From Bacillota bacterium (GTDB taxonomy: Bacteria > Bacillota > Sulfobacillia > Sulfobacillales > JAIMBI01), in contig JAKADP010000009.1 in the NCBI GenBank assembly GCA_021820465.1, positions 1 through 51,838 of the forward strand: a stretch of DNA of 51,838 nt, written 5' to 3'. The notes beneath the pieces were generated by a model. That model had not been told where the DNA came from. It saw only the letters and a list, made by a program, of their open reading frames with translations, and did no database searches. The position numbers and the translations under genes are program-made. Of this stretch, positions 8,223 to 16,230 are shown one piece after another (position 1 is the stretch's first letter; each line of letters starts with the position of its first letter).

Positions 8223-9499
8223 AAGGTGCCGCGCCCCCTTTCTTCCTGGAGCTTCGCGTCGATGGCCTGCCAGATGCGGTTCTGGACCGCGGGGAGCGCG
8301 ATGCGCTCCACCACCGGGCCCAGAAACCCCCGCACCAACAGGTCAATGGCGTCGGCGCGGGGAATGCCCCGGCTGGCCAGGTAATACACGGCCAGCTCGT
8401 CGATGGGTCCGGCACTGGCCGCGTGAGCGGCAAACACGTCGTTGTCGTCAATGAGCAGCGAGGGGATGGCGTCGGCGCGCGCATCGGGCGACAGCATTAA
8501 GGTTTCTTCCTTTTGGCGGGCGTCCGTCCGCCGGGCGCCCTTGCGAATCTCCGACAGCCCGGTGAAGATGCTGCGCGACCGACCGCTCATGACGCCTCGG
8601 GCCCGCATGTCGCTCGTCGTGTGGGGCCCGATGTGCACCACCTCGGCATCGTAGTCAAAGTGCTGGGCCGCGGATCCAAAGGTCACTGTGTAGCTCGTGG
8701 TGCGGGCGCCGGACTCCGCCAGGTCGGTGTGGTGCCCGGCCACCGACAGGGCCGCGCCAAATTCGGCGGTAGCCCAGTCCAGCCGCGCATCGTGCTGCGC
8801 CCGTCCACGGCGCCGCAGGAATGCCTCGGCGCCGGGCGGCAACTGCTGGAGCGCGGAGACGGACACATGGCTCCCTGGCCCGGCGATCACTTCGGTGGTG
8901 GCGGACACCAAGACCCGGTGGCTGTCCGTGGGGTCGCCCAAGTACGTTTCCACCACCGCCACCGAGGCATCGTCCCGTGCCACGATGAGCGTTCGGGGAA
9001 ACACCCCGGCGGCGGCCGCGCCGACCCAGTGCACGATCGTAATGGGTTCAGCGACGGCAATGCCCTGCGGCACCACTAGCAGCACGCCATCGCGCCAAAA
9101 GGCGGCGTTGGCGGCGGTGTAGCGATCTGTGTCCACGGCGACCAGCGATCCCAGGTGCTCGGAAACCAGCGCGGCGTCCTGATGCGCCGCTTGGGCCAAG
9201 CTCAGGAGCCTGACGCCAGACTGGCGCGCGGCCTCACTCAGCTGGCACACCACCACGTGGCCGTTGGATAGCACCACGTGCCCGGCCGAGTCGGGTGCCG
9301 ACCGGAGCGCCGCGGGCACTTCGTCCAGATCCGCCGCGGCGGGCTCGCGGTAGGGGATGGCCTCGAGGCGCCGGGCCTTTAAGGGCGTGCGCTGGCGCGT
9401 CGGCACCGGCAGCGCGTCGTACAGGTCTCGGGCCGCGCGCCGGCGGTCCGCCAGCACGGTGGGCTCATCGGGCAGGGTCAACAGCTCCGGCGTGCTCAT
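8219..9499 (-). CDS. sufD: Fe-S cluster assembly protein SufD
   Basis: The product is 426 residues with ATG at 9499 overlapping the sufC stop (ATGA); GGGAG lies upstream. The conserved SufD/SufB C-terminal beta-helix core is recognisable: HYDAEVVHIGPHTTSDMRARGVMSGRSRSIFTGLSEI, then the DARQKEETLMLSPDARADAIPSLLIDDNDVFAAHAASAGPIDE block with the histidine used by SufD at the SufB interface, and the VYYLASRGIPRADAIDLLVRGFL helix. The N-terminal third is alanine/proline-rich and poorly conserved, as is usual for SufD. It acts as structural partner in SufBC2D. Confidence 0.95.
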   Translation of the reverse strand: MSTPELLTLPDEPTVLADRRRAARDLYDALPVPTRQRTPLKARRLEAIPYREPAAADLDEVPAALRSAPDSAGHVVLSNGHVVVCQLSEAARQSGVRLLSLAQAAHQDAALVSEHLGSLVAVDTDRYTAANAAFWRDGVLLVVPQGIAVAEPITIVHWVGAAAAGVFPRTLIVARDDASVAVVETYLGDPTDSHRVLVSATTEVIAGPGSHVSVSALQQLPPGAEAFLRRRGRAQHDARLDWATAEFGAALSVAGHHTDLAESGARTTSYTVTFGSAAQHFDYDAEVVHIGPHTTSDMRARGVMSGRSRSIFTGLSEIRKGARRTDARQKEETLMLSPDARADAIPSLLIDDNDVFAAHAASAGPIDELAVYYLASRGIPRADAIDLLVRGFLGPVVERIALPAVQNRIWQAIDAKLQEERGRGTL

Positions 9500-10275
9500 G
9501 CCGGGCTCCCCTCGACGGCGGGCACCAGCTCTTCGCGGATCCACTCGTAGCCGCGGCTTTCCAGAGTTTCCGCCAGCTCAGGGCCCCCGGACTTCACAAC
9601 CCGGCCATCGTAGACAATGTGCACGTAGTCCGGCTTGATATAGTTCAGGATCCGCTGGTAGTGGGTGATGATCAGCAGGCCCAGCTCGGGGCTGCGCGAT
9701 GCGTCCACGCCCTGGGCCACGATGCGCACCGCGTCAATGTCCAAGCCGGAGTCGATCTCGTCCAGCACCGCGATGCGGGGCTTCAGCAGGAGCATCTGGA
9801 GAATTTCGTTGCGCTTCTTCTCCCCACCGGAGAATCCCTCGTTGAGATAGCGGTTCGCAAAGCCATGATCGATGGACAGAATGTCCATCGCGTGGTCCAG
9901 CTCGTCGCGAAACTCCTTGAGGCGCACGGGATCCTTGGCGTCTCGCCGCGCGTTCAGCGCCGTGCGGAGAAAGTTGGCGGTTGTGACGCCCGAAACCTCG
10001 TTCGGATACTGCATCGCCAGAAACAAGCCGGCGCGTGCCCGCGCGTCGGTCTTCATCGCCAGCAGGTCCTGGCCATCCAGTGTGATGGACCCGCCCGTCA
10101 CCTGATAGCGCGGGTGGCCCATAATGGTCTGCGCCAGCGTGCTTTTGCCGGTGCCGTTCGGGCCCATGACGGCGTGCACCTCGCCCCCCCGAATCGAGAG
10201 CGTGAGCCCCTTCAGCACCGGCGTGCCATCCACCGCCACGTGCAAATTGTCGATTGCCAACTCCGGACCAGCCAT
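9496..10275 (-). CDS. sufC: Fe-S assembly ATPase SufC (ABC-type)
   Basis: The product is 259 residues. It has an ABC ATPase fold with Walker A GPNGTGKST at residues 38-46, the SufC-specific signature FSGGEKKRNEILQ and Walker B IAVLDEIDSGLDIDA. It lacks membrane segments and is cytoplasmic. ATP hydrolysis by SufC remodels the SufB-SufD scaffold. The ATG at 10275 has GAGGAGG 5-6 nt upstream. It is the promoter-proximal gene of the suf operon. Confidence 0.97.
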   Translation of the reverse strand: MAGPELAIDNLHVAVDGTPVLKGLTLSIRGGEVHAVMGPNGTGKSTLAQTIMGHPRYQVTGGSITLDGQDLLAMKTDARARAGLFLAMQYPNEVSGVTTANFLRTALNARRDAKDPVRLKEFRDELDHAMDILSIDHGFANRYLNEGFSGGEKKRNEILQMLLLKPRIAVLDEIDSGLDIDAVRIVAQGVDASRSPELGLLIITHYQRILNYIKPDYVHIVYDGRVVKSGGPELAETLESRGYEWIREELVPAVEGSPA

Positions 10276-10325
10276 GACTGCCTCCTCGCATCGATACCCT
10301 AGCGTTTTAGTCGGGTTTCAAGCTC

Positions 10326-10353
10326 AGTGTAGCCCATAGGGGCCAAAAGTCAA
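10326..10353 (-). promoter_or_regulatory. Sigma-A-type promoter of the suf operon
   Basis: Read on the minus strand, TTGACT (10348-10353) and TACACT (10326-10331) are separated by 16 bp, about 50 bp upstream of the sufC start. No obvious regulator-binding palindrome was seen beside it. Confidence 0.65.
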
Positions 10354-10483
10354 CGCCGGCTCCACCCAGACGGCGTCCTGGCAAACGGGGCTTGCCGGGC
10401 CGCGCCTGCTACAATGCGCTAGGCGGTGCCGCGTCTTTGGGATTTCCGCGGCGTGGCCCGAAGAAGCAGGGATGGAGGGCGCC

Positions 10484-10915
10484 ATGGGGATTTTCAAGCG
10501 TCAGCCGCCACCCGCCCCGGTGCGAGAAGACGCTCCCGCATCGGTGGTGGATGGCCGGGTGGAGTCTGCTCTGGATCAGGCTGTCCGCACGGGCATGCTG
10601 GACGACGTGGCCGGCAAGGGCGCGCCGCTCCCGCCCGAGTACCTGCGCGAGGACGGCGGCGGATTTCTCATGAATAAAATCTTGAAGGAACAAGGCTTTG
10701 TGCCCGATTGGGCGCTGTGGGGTCAGGCCGTCGATCACGCAGACGCGCGGCTGGCGGAGCTGGTGGCCGCCGGGCGCCACGACGAGGCGAGCGCGCTGTT
10801 GGCCGACCGCAACCAGCTGGTCCGGACGCTGAATGTCCACGTGCCGTCGCCGCTTCTCCAGCGCGGTGTGCGCCGCCTGGCGTCGTACGGCCCATCGGCA
10901 CCGGGCGGCGACTGA
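10484..10915 (+). CDS. DUF1992 (DnaJC28-like conserved domain) protein
   Basis: The product is 143 residues from the ATG at 10484, which has GGAGG 5 nt upstream; the ATG at 10472 overlaps that ribosome binding site. The DUF1992 core is visible: VDGRVESALDQAVRTGMLDDVAGKGAPLPPE followed by FLMNKILKEQGFVPDW. Members are short cytoplasmic proteins related to the non-J part of DnaJC28; their biochemical role is not settled. The gene stands alone, transcribed divergently from the suf operon, and converges with the phosphotransferase gene 31 bp away. Confidence 0.75.
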   Translation: MGIFKRQPPPAPVREDAPASVVDGRVESALDQAVRTGMLDDVAGKGAPLPPEYLREDGGGFLMNKILKEQGFVPDWALWGQAVDHADARLAELVAAGRHDEASALLADRNQLVRTLNVHVPSPLLQRGVRRLASYGPSAPGGD

Positions 10916-10946
10916 ATGTGGGCAATGTGGGTGCGCGCGGCCGCAC

Positions 10947-11771
10947 TCACTGCCCGCGTCGTGGCGGTGTGATGCGCGGGCATCCCGCGATGGACGCGGC
11001 GAAGTCCCGAATGGCCGCCGTGAGGCGGGCCCGCTCTCGCGCATCATCGGTCCACGCGGCCACGCGAGCCCGCGCGCGGTTGGCCGCCCAGGCGTCGTAG
11101 GCAGCCAGCCTGCGGGTGTCGAGGTGGGGGGCGGCCGCGCAGTACTCGCGGGTGAAAGTGGCCGCGCCATGCGCGCCAAACCGAATCCACACCTCGAGGC
11201 GGGCGTTGGCCACGTCTTCTAACGGGTCGCCCCGGTGGGCATCTTCCCAGTCCAGTATTCCCTGGAGGCGGCCCTCGTGCCATACCCAGTTGCCCGGCCA
11301 ATAATCCCCATGCTGAAGAGTCAGCTTGTGGCCGCGCGGCGGGCTTGGCGTGTCGGCAGGGCGGTCGGGAAGAAATGCGAACGCGGGGTCGCGCCCGTCC
11401 ACGGCGTGAATGCGGGCCAGCAGGCGGGCCGCTGGTGCGAGACGTGGCTGGAGGGTGCCGCTGCAGAGGTCCGGGCGACCGGGCAGCCACGACAGCAGGA
11501 GGCCCCCGCGCGCCAGCAGGGGCCCGGGCGGCTCCAGCCACAGAGGCCGCGGAACGGGCAAGCCTCGCTCGTGCAGCAGCGACAGCAGCCGAAACTCGAA
11601 GGCGGCCTGGTCGGGTTGCCGCAGAACCAGGTGGACGCTGCCGCGGCGGGTGCGCACCGAGAGCTTGGTCACAGGCGCGGAGATGCCGCCCCGCAGGGGT
11701 GACGCCTCCAACAGCACCCCGTCAGGGTGCACACGCCGCACGAGCGTCTCCAACGCAGCTGTCGTGTCCAC
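10947..11771 (-). CDS. Phosphotransferase (APH/choline-kinase-like) family protein
   Basis: The product is about 274 residues from GTG at 11771. This start lies 1 bp after the stop of the upstream membrane-protein gene; an ATG at 11834 would overlap that gene by 62 bp. The aminoglycoside-phosphotransferase fold is recognised from the catalytic-loop motif LTLQHGDYWPGNWVWHEGRLQGILDWEDAHRGDPLEDVAN, which holds the Brenner-type HGD...N and the DWE metal-binding segment. The N-lobe motif LVLRQPD and a hinge region LLLSWLPG are also present. The phosphate acceptor cannot be predicted. It is the last gene of a PadR-led operon, possibly concerned with a toxic small molecule (inference). Confidence 0.8.
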   Translation of the reverse strand: MDTTAALETLVRRVHPDGVLLEASPLRGGISAPVTKLSVRTRRGSVHLVLRQPDQAAFEFRLLSLLHERGLPVPRPLWLEPPGPLLARGGLLLSWLPGRPDLCSGTLQPRLAPAARLLARIHAVDGRDPAFAFLPDRPADTPSPPRGHKLTLQHGDYWPGNWVWHEGRLQGILDWEDAHRGDPLEDVANARLEVWIRFGAHGAATFTREYCAAAPHLDTRRLAAYDAWAANRARARVAAWTDDARERARLTAAIRDFAASIAGCPRITPPRRGQ

Positions 11772-11772
11772 C

Positions 11773-12624
11773 CTACGCGAGCGGCGCGGGGTGCTGTGGG
11801 TCTCCCGCGCTCGGAGGCGACAGCGGCTGGGCATGCCCCACCACGCCCACGATCACGCCCTGCAGGGTGAACAGCAACGCCGCCAGCAGTGTCGCCAGGC
11901 CCAGCGGTGTTGCCGGCGGCACAGACAGGGGTGGCAGCCATCCGGGGTGACGTGTCCATCCCAGCACCATGATGAGCCACGCCGCGACCGCCGCCACGCC
12001 GGCCCCAAAGGGATAGGCGCTCCGCCCGGCCATCCGCACGCAGGCGAATAGCCCGACCAAGCCCACGGCAAACAAGGGCCACAGCGGGCCGCTGCCAGTG
12101 TGGTACGCGGGATACAGCCGCAGGGTGAGCCATCCCACCGCGCCTCCGTACACCAAAAACGCCCAGGCACGGCGGAATGCCGCGGCCACCGCCCGGTGCG
12201 TGGGCATCAGGCCGGCCTCGAGGTAGCCGGCGTACCGACACGAGGAGAAGCTTCGCCAATGGCCCACGGCCCACACCAGGGACCAGATGGCCAGCCAGCC
12301 CGACGGACCGCCTGCCGGTCCGGTCCAGCGCGGCGTGGACGTCAGGGGCACAAACACCAATAGGACGCCCACCACCCAGACGGGCACCGGCCAGAAGGGC
12401 GGCGCATGAACACTGTGCCGCCACGCCCGGGCCAGGTCGGGGGCGGGCCCAAACGAAGCCATGGCGGCTTGGCGCGCGGCCTCCGGGTCGAGCCCGTCCG
12501 CCCGTGCCGCCGCATAGAGGGCGTCCAAGTGCGCCGTGAGCTCTGCGCGGCAAGCTTGGCGATTCTCGGTCGCGGCGACGGCTTGCAGGACCTCGTCCAA
12601 GTAGTCATGCCACATCCCACTCAC
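11773..12624 (-). CDS. HAAS-type membrane protein following a PadR regulator
   Basis: The product is 283 residues. The N-terminal 75 residues (DYLDEVLQAVAATENRQACRAELTAHLDALYAAARADGLDPEAARQAAMASFG) match the permease-prefix/HAAS signalling domain commonly encoded next to PadR genes. About six hydrophobic helices follow, from residue 78 to the end. GTG at 12624 overlaps the padR stop (GTGA), indicating coupling; ATG at 12615 is the alternative. Domain known, function not known. Confidence 0.75.
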   Translation of the reverse strand: MSGMWHDYLDEVLQAVAATENRQACRAELTAHLDALYAAARADGLDPEAARQAAMASFGPAPDLARAWRHSVHAPPFWPVPVWVVGVLLVFVPLTSTPRWTGPAGGPSGWLAIWSLVWAVGHWRSFSSCRYAGYLEAGLMPTHRAVAAAFRRAWAFLVYGGAVGWLTLRLYPAYHTGSGPLWPLFAVGLVGLFACVRMAGRSAYPFGAGVAAVAAWLIMVLGWTRHPGWLPPLSVPPATPLGLATLLAALLFTLQGVIVGVVGHAQPLSPPSAGDPQHPAPLA

Positions 12625-12938
12625 CGAGCCACCCCCAACAGCCGGCTCAGCACGCGGACCTCACGGGACCAGCGCTGGCGGCCGTCGGTAAGCTCCCGGC
12701 GGCCCGACTCGGTCAGCCGATAGTACTTGCGGTCACGGCCCGCGTCTGGGCGCTCCCAGCGCGATTGAACCAGTCCGTCCCGCTCCAGCTCATGCAGCAG
12801 CGGGTACAGCATCCCTTCGCTGAGGCGGACGAGCTCCTCCGACTGATCCCGCACGCGCTGCGCGATGCCGTAGCCATGCAGCTCGCCGCCCTGCAGCGCG
12901 CTCAAGACGACCAAGGGCACCCAGGGAGACTCCTTCAT
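12621..12938 (-). CDS. PadR family transcriptional regulator
   Basis: The product is 105 residues from ATG at 12938, preceded by GGAGGACGAGG. It is a winged-helix PadR protein: LVVLSALQGGELHGYGIAQRV, then the RLSEGMLYPLLHELERDGLVQSRWE recognition/wing region and GRDRKYYRLTESGRREL. It is the short (PadR-s2) form with one C-terminal helix for dimerisation. It leads a three-gene operon, so it probably autoregulates and controls the membrane and phosphotransferase genes. The upstream DNA has TGCA...TGCA half-sites (12958-12971) that could be its operator. Confidence 0.9.
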   Translation of the reverse strand: MKESPWVPLVVLSALQGGELHGYGIAQRVRDQSEELVRLSEGMLYPLLHELERDGLVQSRWERPDAGRDRKYYRLTESGRRELTDGRQRWSREVRVLSRLLGVAR

Positions 12939-13286
12939 GCCTCGTCCTCCTATGCCTTGCAATACGATGCATTAAACCGTGAGGCGGCGAAGGGGTCAAG
13001 TGGACGAGGCCGCCGATGCCCGGCCGATCCGTGACATTTTGGCCGCCGGGGCGGCGTCCGAGCCCGCGTGCACTCCGGAGGGGGCGTACGTGTGGCGGGC
13101 GGTCAGGCCCGATCTGGTGCGTGTGGGTCGGTGCCAGGCCAGTCGTGGGTCAGCGGGTGCCCCACAGGACGCGGAACGATGGGCTGCCCGTCATCCACCC
13201 GGTCCGTCGCCGCATGAACCTCGACGGCCTGGTCGGAGAGGACATTGAGGACCCGGGGCTAGCCGGCGCACGGCTCAGAGTGCGCG
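12939..13286. other. Intergenic region with no recognised gene
   Basis: About 350 bp lie between the divergent PadR operon and the yqeG operon. The left end holds the short TGCA-type dyad near 12958-12971. The remainder is GC-rich without a convincing reading frame, ribosome site or hairpin. Confidence 0.5.
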
Positions 13287-13295
13287 TGCTATAAT
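13287..13295 (+). promoter_or_regulatory. Extended -10 promoter of the yqeG operon
   Basis: TGCTATAAT is a perfect extended -10 element (TGn-TATAAT); no good -35 is visible, as extended -10 promoters allow. It overlaps the ATG at 13294, which argues that this ATG is not the translation start of yqeG. Confidence 0.7.
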
Positions 13296-13341
13296 GACAC
13301 CTACTCCAAAGCCAGGAACCGAACCAGGGGGGAGGCGACGC

Positions 13342-13893
13342 TTGGTTGAGCGGCTTCGGCCCCGCCTTTACGTGTCGTCGATTTACACCATCAACCTGGA
13401 CCGGCTGAAGGGCCGGGGCATCGTGGGGCTGGTGGTGGACTTGGACAACACCCTGGTGGCGTGGAACAACGACCGCGCGTCCAAAGAGCTGTCGCGCTGG
13501 GTTCAGCGCGTGAAGCAGCAGGGATTCCGCCTGTGCCTCGTGTCCAACAATTTTCCGGCCCGCGTTCGGCGCTTTGGCCAGTGGCTGGACGTGCCCTCGG
13601 TCGCCAACGCGGCGAAGCCCCGCCGCCGGGCATTTCGGCGGGCCATGGAGCTCCTCGGCACCGAGCCCGGCAACACTGCGGTGATCGGGGACCAGGTGTT
13701 CACCGATGTGTTGGGCGGCAACCGCCTGAAGTGCTACACGATCCTGGTGCTGCCCATGACCGAGCACGAGTATTGGACCACGCGGCTGGTGCGCCGCGTG
13801 GAGCGGCTGGTCCTGCCGCAGGCCGTGCGCCGCCGGCGCGTGGACCACCCGCCCGCCCGCGGCGTGCCGCCTAGCCATGGCCAAACACCCTAA
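13342..13893 (+). CDS. yqeG: YqeG family HAD-IIIA phosphatase
   Basis: The product is 183 residues. TTG at 13342 was chosen because GGGGAGG lies 6 nt upstream and the resulting N-terminus (VERLRPRLYVSSIYTINLDRLKGRG) matches the usual YqeG start. The upstream ATG lies in the -10 box. HAD motif I is VVDLDNTLV with nucleophile Asp33 and Asp35; motif II is CLVSNN; motif III is AAKPRRRAF; motif IV is VIGDQVFTDVLGGNR. Substrate is unknown. It overlaps aroE by 17 bp and heads the yqeG-aroE-prepilin peptidase operon. Confidence 0.9.
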   Translation: MVERLRPRLYVSSIYTINLDRLKGRGIVGLVVDLDNTLVAWNNDRASKELSRWVQRVKQQGFRLCLVSNNFPARVRRFGQWLDVPSVANAAKPRRRAFRRAMELLGTEPGNTAVIGDQVFTDVLGGNRLKCYTILVLPMTEHEYWTTRLVRRVERLVLPQAVRRRRVDHPPARGVPPSHGQTP

Positions 13894-14716
13894 GCCCGCC
13901 CTGTATGCGGTGCTGGGCCACCCCGTGGTGGCCAGTCAGTCTCCGGCCATCCACCGCGCCGCCTACCAGGCGGTGGGATGGACCCACTGCCACTACGTGG
14001 CCGTGGACACCACGCCGGACCGATTGGCCGACGTCCTCGCCGCCTTCGGCGCGCTGGGCGGTCGCGGGCTCAACGTCACCATCCCGCTGAAGGCCGCCGT
14101 CCTGACCCTGCCGTTCATGCACAGCCGCGATCCGTGGGTGATCCGGGCCGGCGTCGCCAACACCCTCGTCCGCAGGCCCGATGGGTCCTGGGAAGCCTTC
14201 AACACCGACGGCCCTGCCCTCCATGCGGCGCTGGCGCATCGAGCGCTGGCGCCCCGCCGGGTTCTGGTGCTAGGTGGCGGGGGAGCGGCCCGAGCGTCCG
14301 TGCTGGCCGTGCAGGCGACGGCGGAGACGATCGTGGTGGCCACCCGCACCCCGGTCGCGTGGGTGGAGGCGCTGGGCGTGCCGGCATGCCGGCGGATGGC
14401 GTGGGCTGACGCCGTGCCGTGGATGCCGGAGGCTGACCTTATTGTCAATGCTACCCCCTTGGGACAGGAGGGGCAGGCAGCGTGGGAGATTCTGCCGCGG
14501 TTTCATCCGGGCCAATGCGTGGTGGATTGGGCCTACGGTTCGGCACCCACGGCCCTGCTTCAGCAGGCCTTGCGCGACGGCGCCGCCGCCATCGATGGGC
14601 GAGAGCTGCTGGTGAGGCAGGCGGGTGGGGCGTGGGCCCGGTGGTTTGGCGAGGCGGCGCCGCTGTCCGCGATGGCGCAGGCGGTGGGGCTGTCGGGGAG
14701 CGAGTGGTCCTCGTGA
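13877..14716 (+). CDS. aroE: Shikimate dehydrogenase
   Basis: The product is 279 residues. It catalyses NADP-dependent reduction of 3-dehydroshikimate to shikimate in aromatic amino acid synthesis. Substrate-binding residues are present: Ser20 and Ser22 (VASQSPAIH), catalytic Lys72 in GLNVTIPLK, Asn95 (VANTLV) and Asp111 (FNTDG). The nucleotide-binding loop is LVLGGGGAARA, and VNATPLGQ and the C-terminal GRELLVRQAGGAWARWFGEAAP are typical. The start overlaps the end of yqeG by 17 bp. Confidence 0.95.
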   Translation: MAKHPKPALYAVLGHPVVASQSPAIHRAAYQAVGWTHCHYVAVDTTPDRLADVLAAFGALGGRGLNVTIPLKAAVLTLPFMHSRDPWVIRAGVANTLVRRPDGSWEAFNTDGPALHAALAHRALAPRRVLVLGGGGAARASVLAVQATAETIVVATRTPVAWVEALGVPACRRMAWADAVPWMPEADLIVNATPLGQEGQAAWEILPRFHPGQCVVDWAYGSAPTALLQQALRDGAAAIDGRELLVRQAGGAWARWFGEAAPLSAMAQAVGLSGSEWSS

Positions 14717-15318
14717 TGGGCTGGGCCCTGGCGGCGGGGTTGGTGGGCGGCGCGGTGGCGTGGTGGGCCACCGCGCGCCCCGAGCGCTGGGGCTTGGAGC
14801 GTGCCGTGCGTCCGCGGTGGCGGGTGCCGCTGGTGGGGGTGGCCGGTGCTGTGCTGGCCGTGGCCGTCGCGCTGGGCCACCCGGCGGGCGCGGTCGCCCT
14901 GTGGGCAGCGGTGCTGGCGGCCGGGGCTGATATGGTGGACCGGGTCATTCCCCATCGTTGGCTGGCCGTCATGCTGGCGGCGGCGGCCGTGCGGTTAATG
15001 TCGGGGTCGGTCGCGTGGGCCCCGGACTTGGTCCTGGCGGCGGCCCTCGGGGCTTTTTTTCTGCTGGCGCACCTCGTTTCCCGGGGTGGGTTTGGCATGG
15101 GGGACGTCAAGTTGGGGGTGGCTATGAGCCTCGTGCTGGGATGGCCTGCCGGCTTCTCGGCTGTGGTGCTGGGGCTCCTAGTGGGGGGGCTGTATGGCCT
15201 CGGACTTGTGGTGGCCCGCCGGGCCACGCTTCAGGACGGCATACCGCTGGGTCCCTTCTTGACCCTTGGCCTGGCGGCCGCGGTGCTGCTGTCACTGTCA
15301 CCGGTCGTGGGCAGCTGA
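14716..15318 (+). CDS. Prepilin peptidase, short A24 type without methylase domain
   Basis: The product is 200 residues, starting at the ATG overlapping the aroE stop (TGATG). It is an integral membrane aspartyl protease with roughly six hydrophobic helices. The two catalytic aspartates are Asp72 in GADMVDRVIP and Asp130 in the GxGD motif GFGMGDVKLG. The usual N-terminal cytoplasmic methyltransferase domain with paired CxxC is missing, as in CpaA/TadV and archaeal-like prepilin peptidases. It would cleave type IV pilin-like or Tad/Com pseudopilin leaders; no pilin gene is nearby. Confidence 0.88.
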   Translation: MGWALAAGLVGGAVAWWATARPERWGLERAVRPRWRVPLVGVAGAVLAVAVALGHPAGAVALWAAVLAAGADMVDRVIPHRWLAVMLAAAAVRLMSGSVAWAPDLVLAAALGAFFLLAHLVSRGGFGMGDVKLGVAMSLVLGWPAGFSAVVLGLLVGGLYGLGLVVARRATLQDGIPLGPFLTLGLAAAVLLSLSPVVGS

Positions 15319-15381
15319 GGAATTTCTTTCGCACTCAGCAGGATCCCCTGGCGCGGCGGCGAATCCAATCTTAAACTTGTG

Positions 15382-15408
15382 GTTGAACCACAGTTCTCAT
15401 ATGAGAAT
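15382..15408 (+). promoter_or_regulatory. Candidate operator, copy 1, upstream of the rhamnose-type cluster
   Basis: The segment reads GTTGAAC, 3 nt, AGTTC, 4 nt, ATGAGAAT. It contains a perfect 14-bp palindrome, TTCTCATATGAGAA (15394-15407), plus GAAC-N4-GTTC overlapping it. It ends 12 bp before the GTG start at 15421. A second copy at 19649-19675, ahead of the transporter gene, agrees at the same spacing. The IclR-type regulator encoded at 21211 is the obvious candidate ligand. Confidence 0.7.
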
Positions 15409-15420
15409 CGGAGGTGGGCT

Positions 15421-16230
15421 GTGCCGTACTCGCTTCGCATCGTTCAGGTCGCCGACCTGGGAGAAGTGCCCGGCCCGGAGGTATTTTGGATGAGCCACTT
15501 CGGCCAGTGGCTGCCCCTTCGGGTGTACGTAGGCATCATCCGCGGCGAGGGCCGGACGGTTTTGGTTAACTCGGGCCCCCCCCAAGACTATCTGGACGTC
15601 ATGAACGACGTGTGGCGTGAGGAGCTGGGGCCACGCGCGCACATGACCGTGGACGGGGCGGACGCGGTGGCAGCGTGGCTGGACCGCGCTGGGGTGGCGC
15701 CCCAGGAGGTGGACGCCGTGATTGTCACCCCGCTCCAAGCGTATGCCATTGGGAACATCGACCGGTTCCCCAATGCCGAGGTGTGCGTCAGCCGCCGAGG
15801 ATGGGAAGATCTGGTCGCGCCGGCGCGCTTTGATCCTCGCCGGCGCATGGCGGTCCCGGATCGGCTGCTGCGCTACCTGTTGGAAGACCGCTGGGCGCGC
15901 CGGCGGTTTCGGCTCTTGCGCGATGCGGCAGACGAAGTGGTGCCGGGGGTGCGCACCTGGTGGGCCGGCACCCACCACCGGAGCTCACTGGCGGTCGAGG
16001 TGGACACGCCCCAGGGAGTGGCGATCCTGTCCGACGTGGCGTTCTACTACGACAACCTGGAGCAAGACCACCCGCTGGGCATTCAGGAGAGCATGGCGGA
16101 GTGCCGCCGAGCGTATGACCGCATCCGGGCCCGCGGCGATCGCTTTGTGTCGCTGTACGACCCGCGCAATGGCGTGCGCTTTCCCGATGGCTGGGTGGCG
16201 CCGCCGCCAGGGATGGAGGTGGCCGAGTGA
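15421..16230 (+). CDS. MBL-fold (AHL-lactonase-like) protein with degenerate metal site
   Basis: The product is 269 residues from GTG at 15421, with GGAGG 6 nt upstream. The layout follows AttM/AHL-lactonase-like metallo-beta-lactamase proteins: TVLVNSGPP in place of LVDTG, and VIVTPLQAYAIGN (residues 101-112) where HxHxDH should be. GTHHRSS follows and keeps one histidine, then LSDVAFYYDNLEQDHPLG keeps the bridging aspartate, and LYDPRNG replaces the final GHDP. Most zinc ligands are therefore lost. It is the first gene of the cluster, overlapping the next by 4 bp. Its place suggests a lactone- or substrate-binding role, but classical zinc lactonase chemistry is doubtful. Confidence 0.75.
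   Translation: MPYSLRIVQVADLGEVPGPEVFWMSHFGQWLPLRVYVGIIRGEGRTVLVNSGPPQDYLDVMNDVWREELGPRAHMTVDGADAVAAWLDRAGVAPQEVDAVIVTPLQAYAIGNIDRFPNAEVCVSRRGWEDLVAPARFDPRRRMAVPDRLLRYLLEDRWARRRFRLLRDAADEVVPGVRTWWAGTHHRSSLAVEVDTPQGVAILSDVAFYYDNLEQDHPLGIQESMAECRRAYDRIRARGDRFVSLYDPRNGVRFPDGWVAPPPGMEVAE

Noticed and set aside
13294-13893. ATG at 13294 as the yqeG start
   Set aside because: It overlaps the TATAAT box of an extended -10 promoter and has no ribosome site; TTG at 13342 has one and gives the normal family N-terminus.
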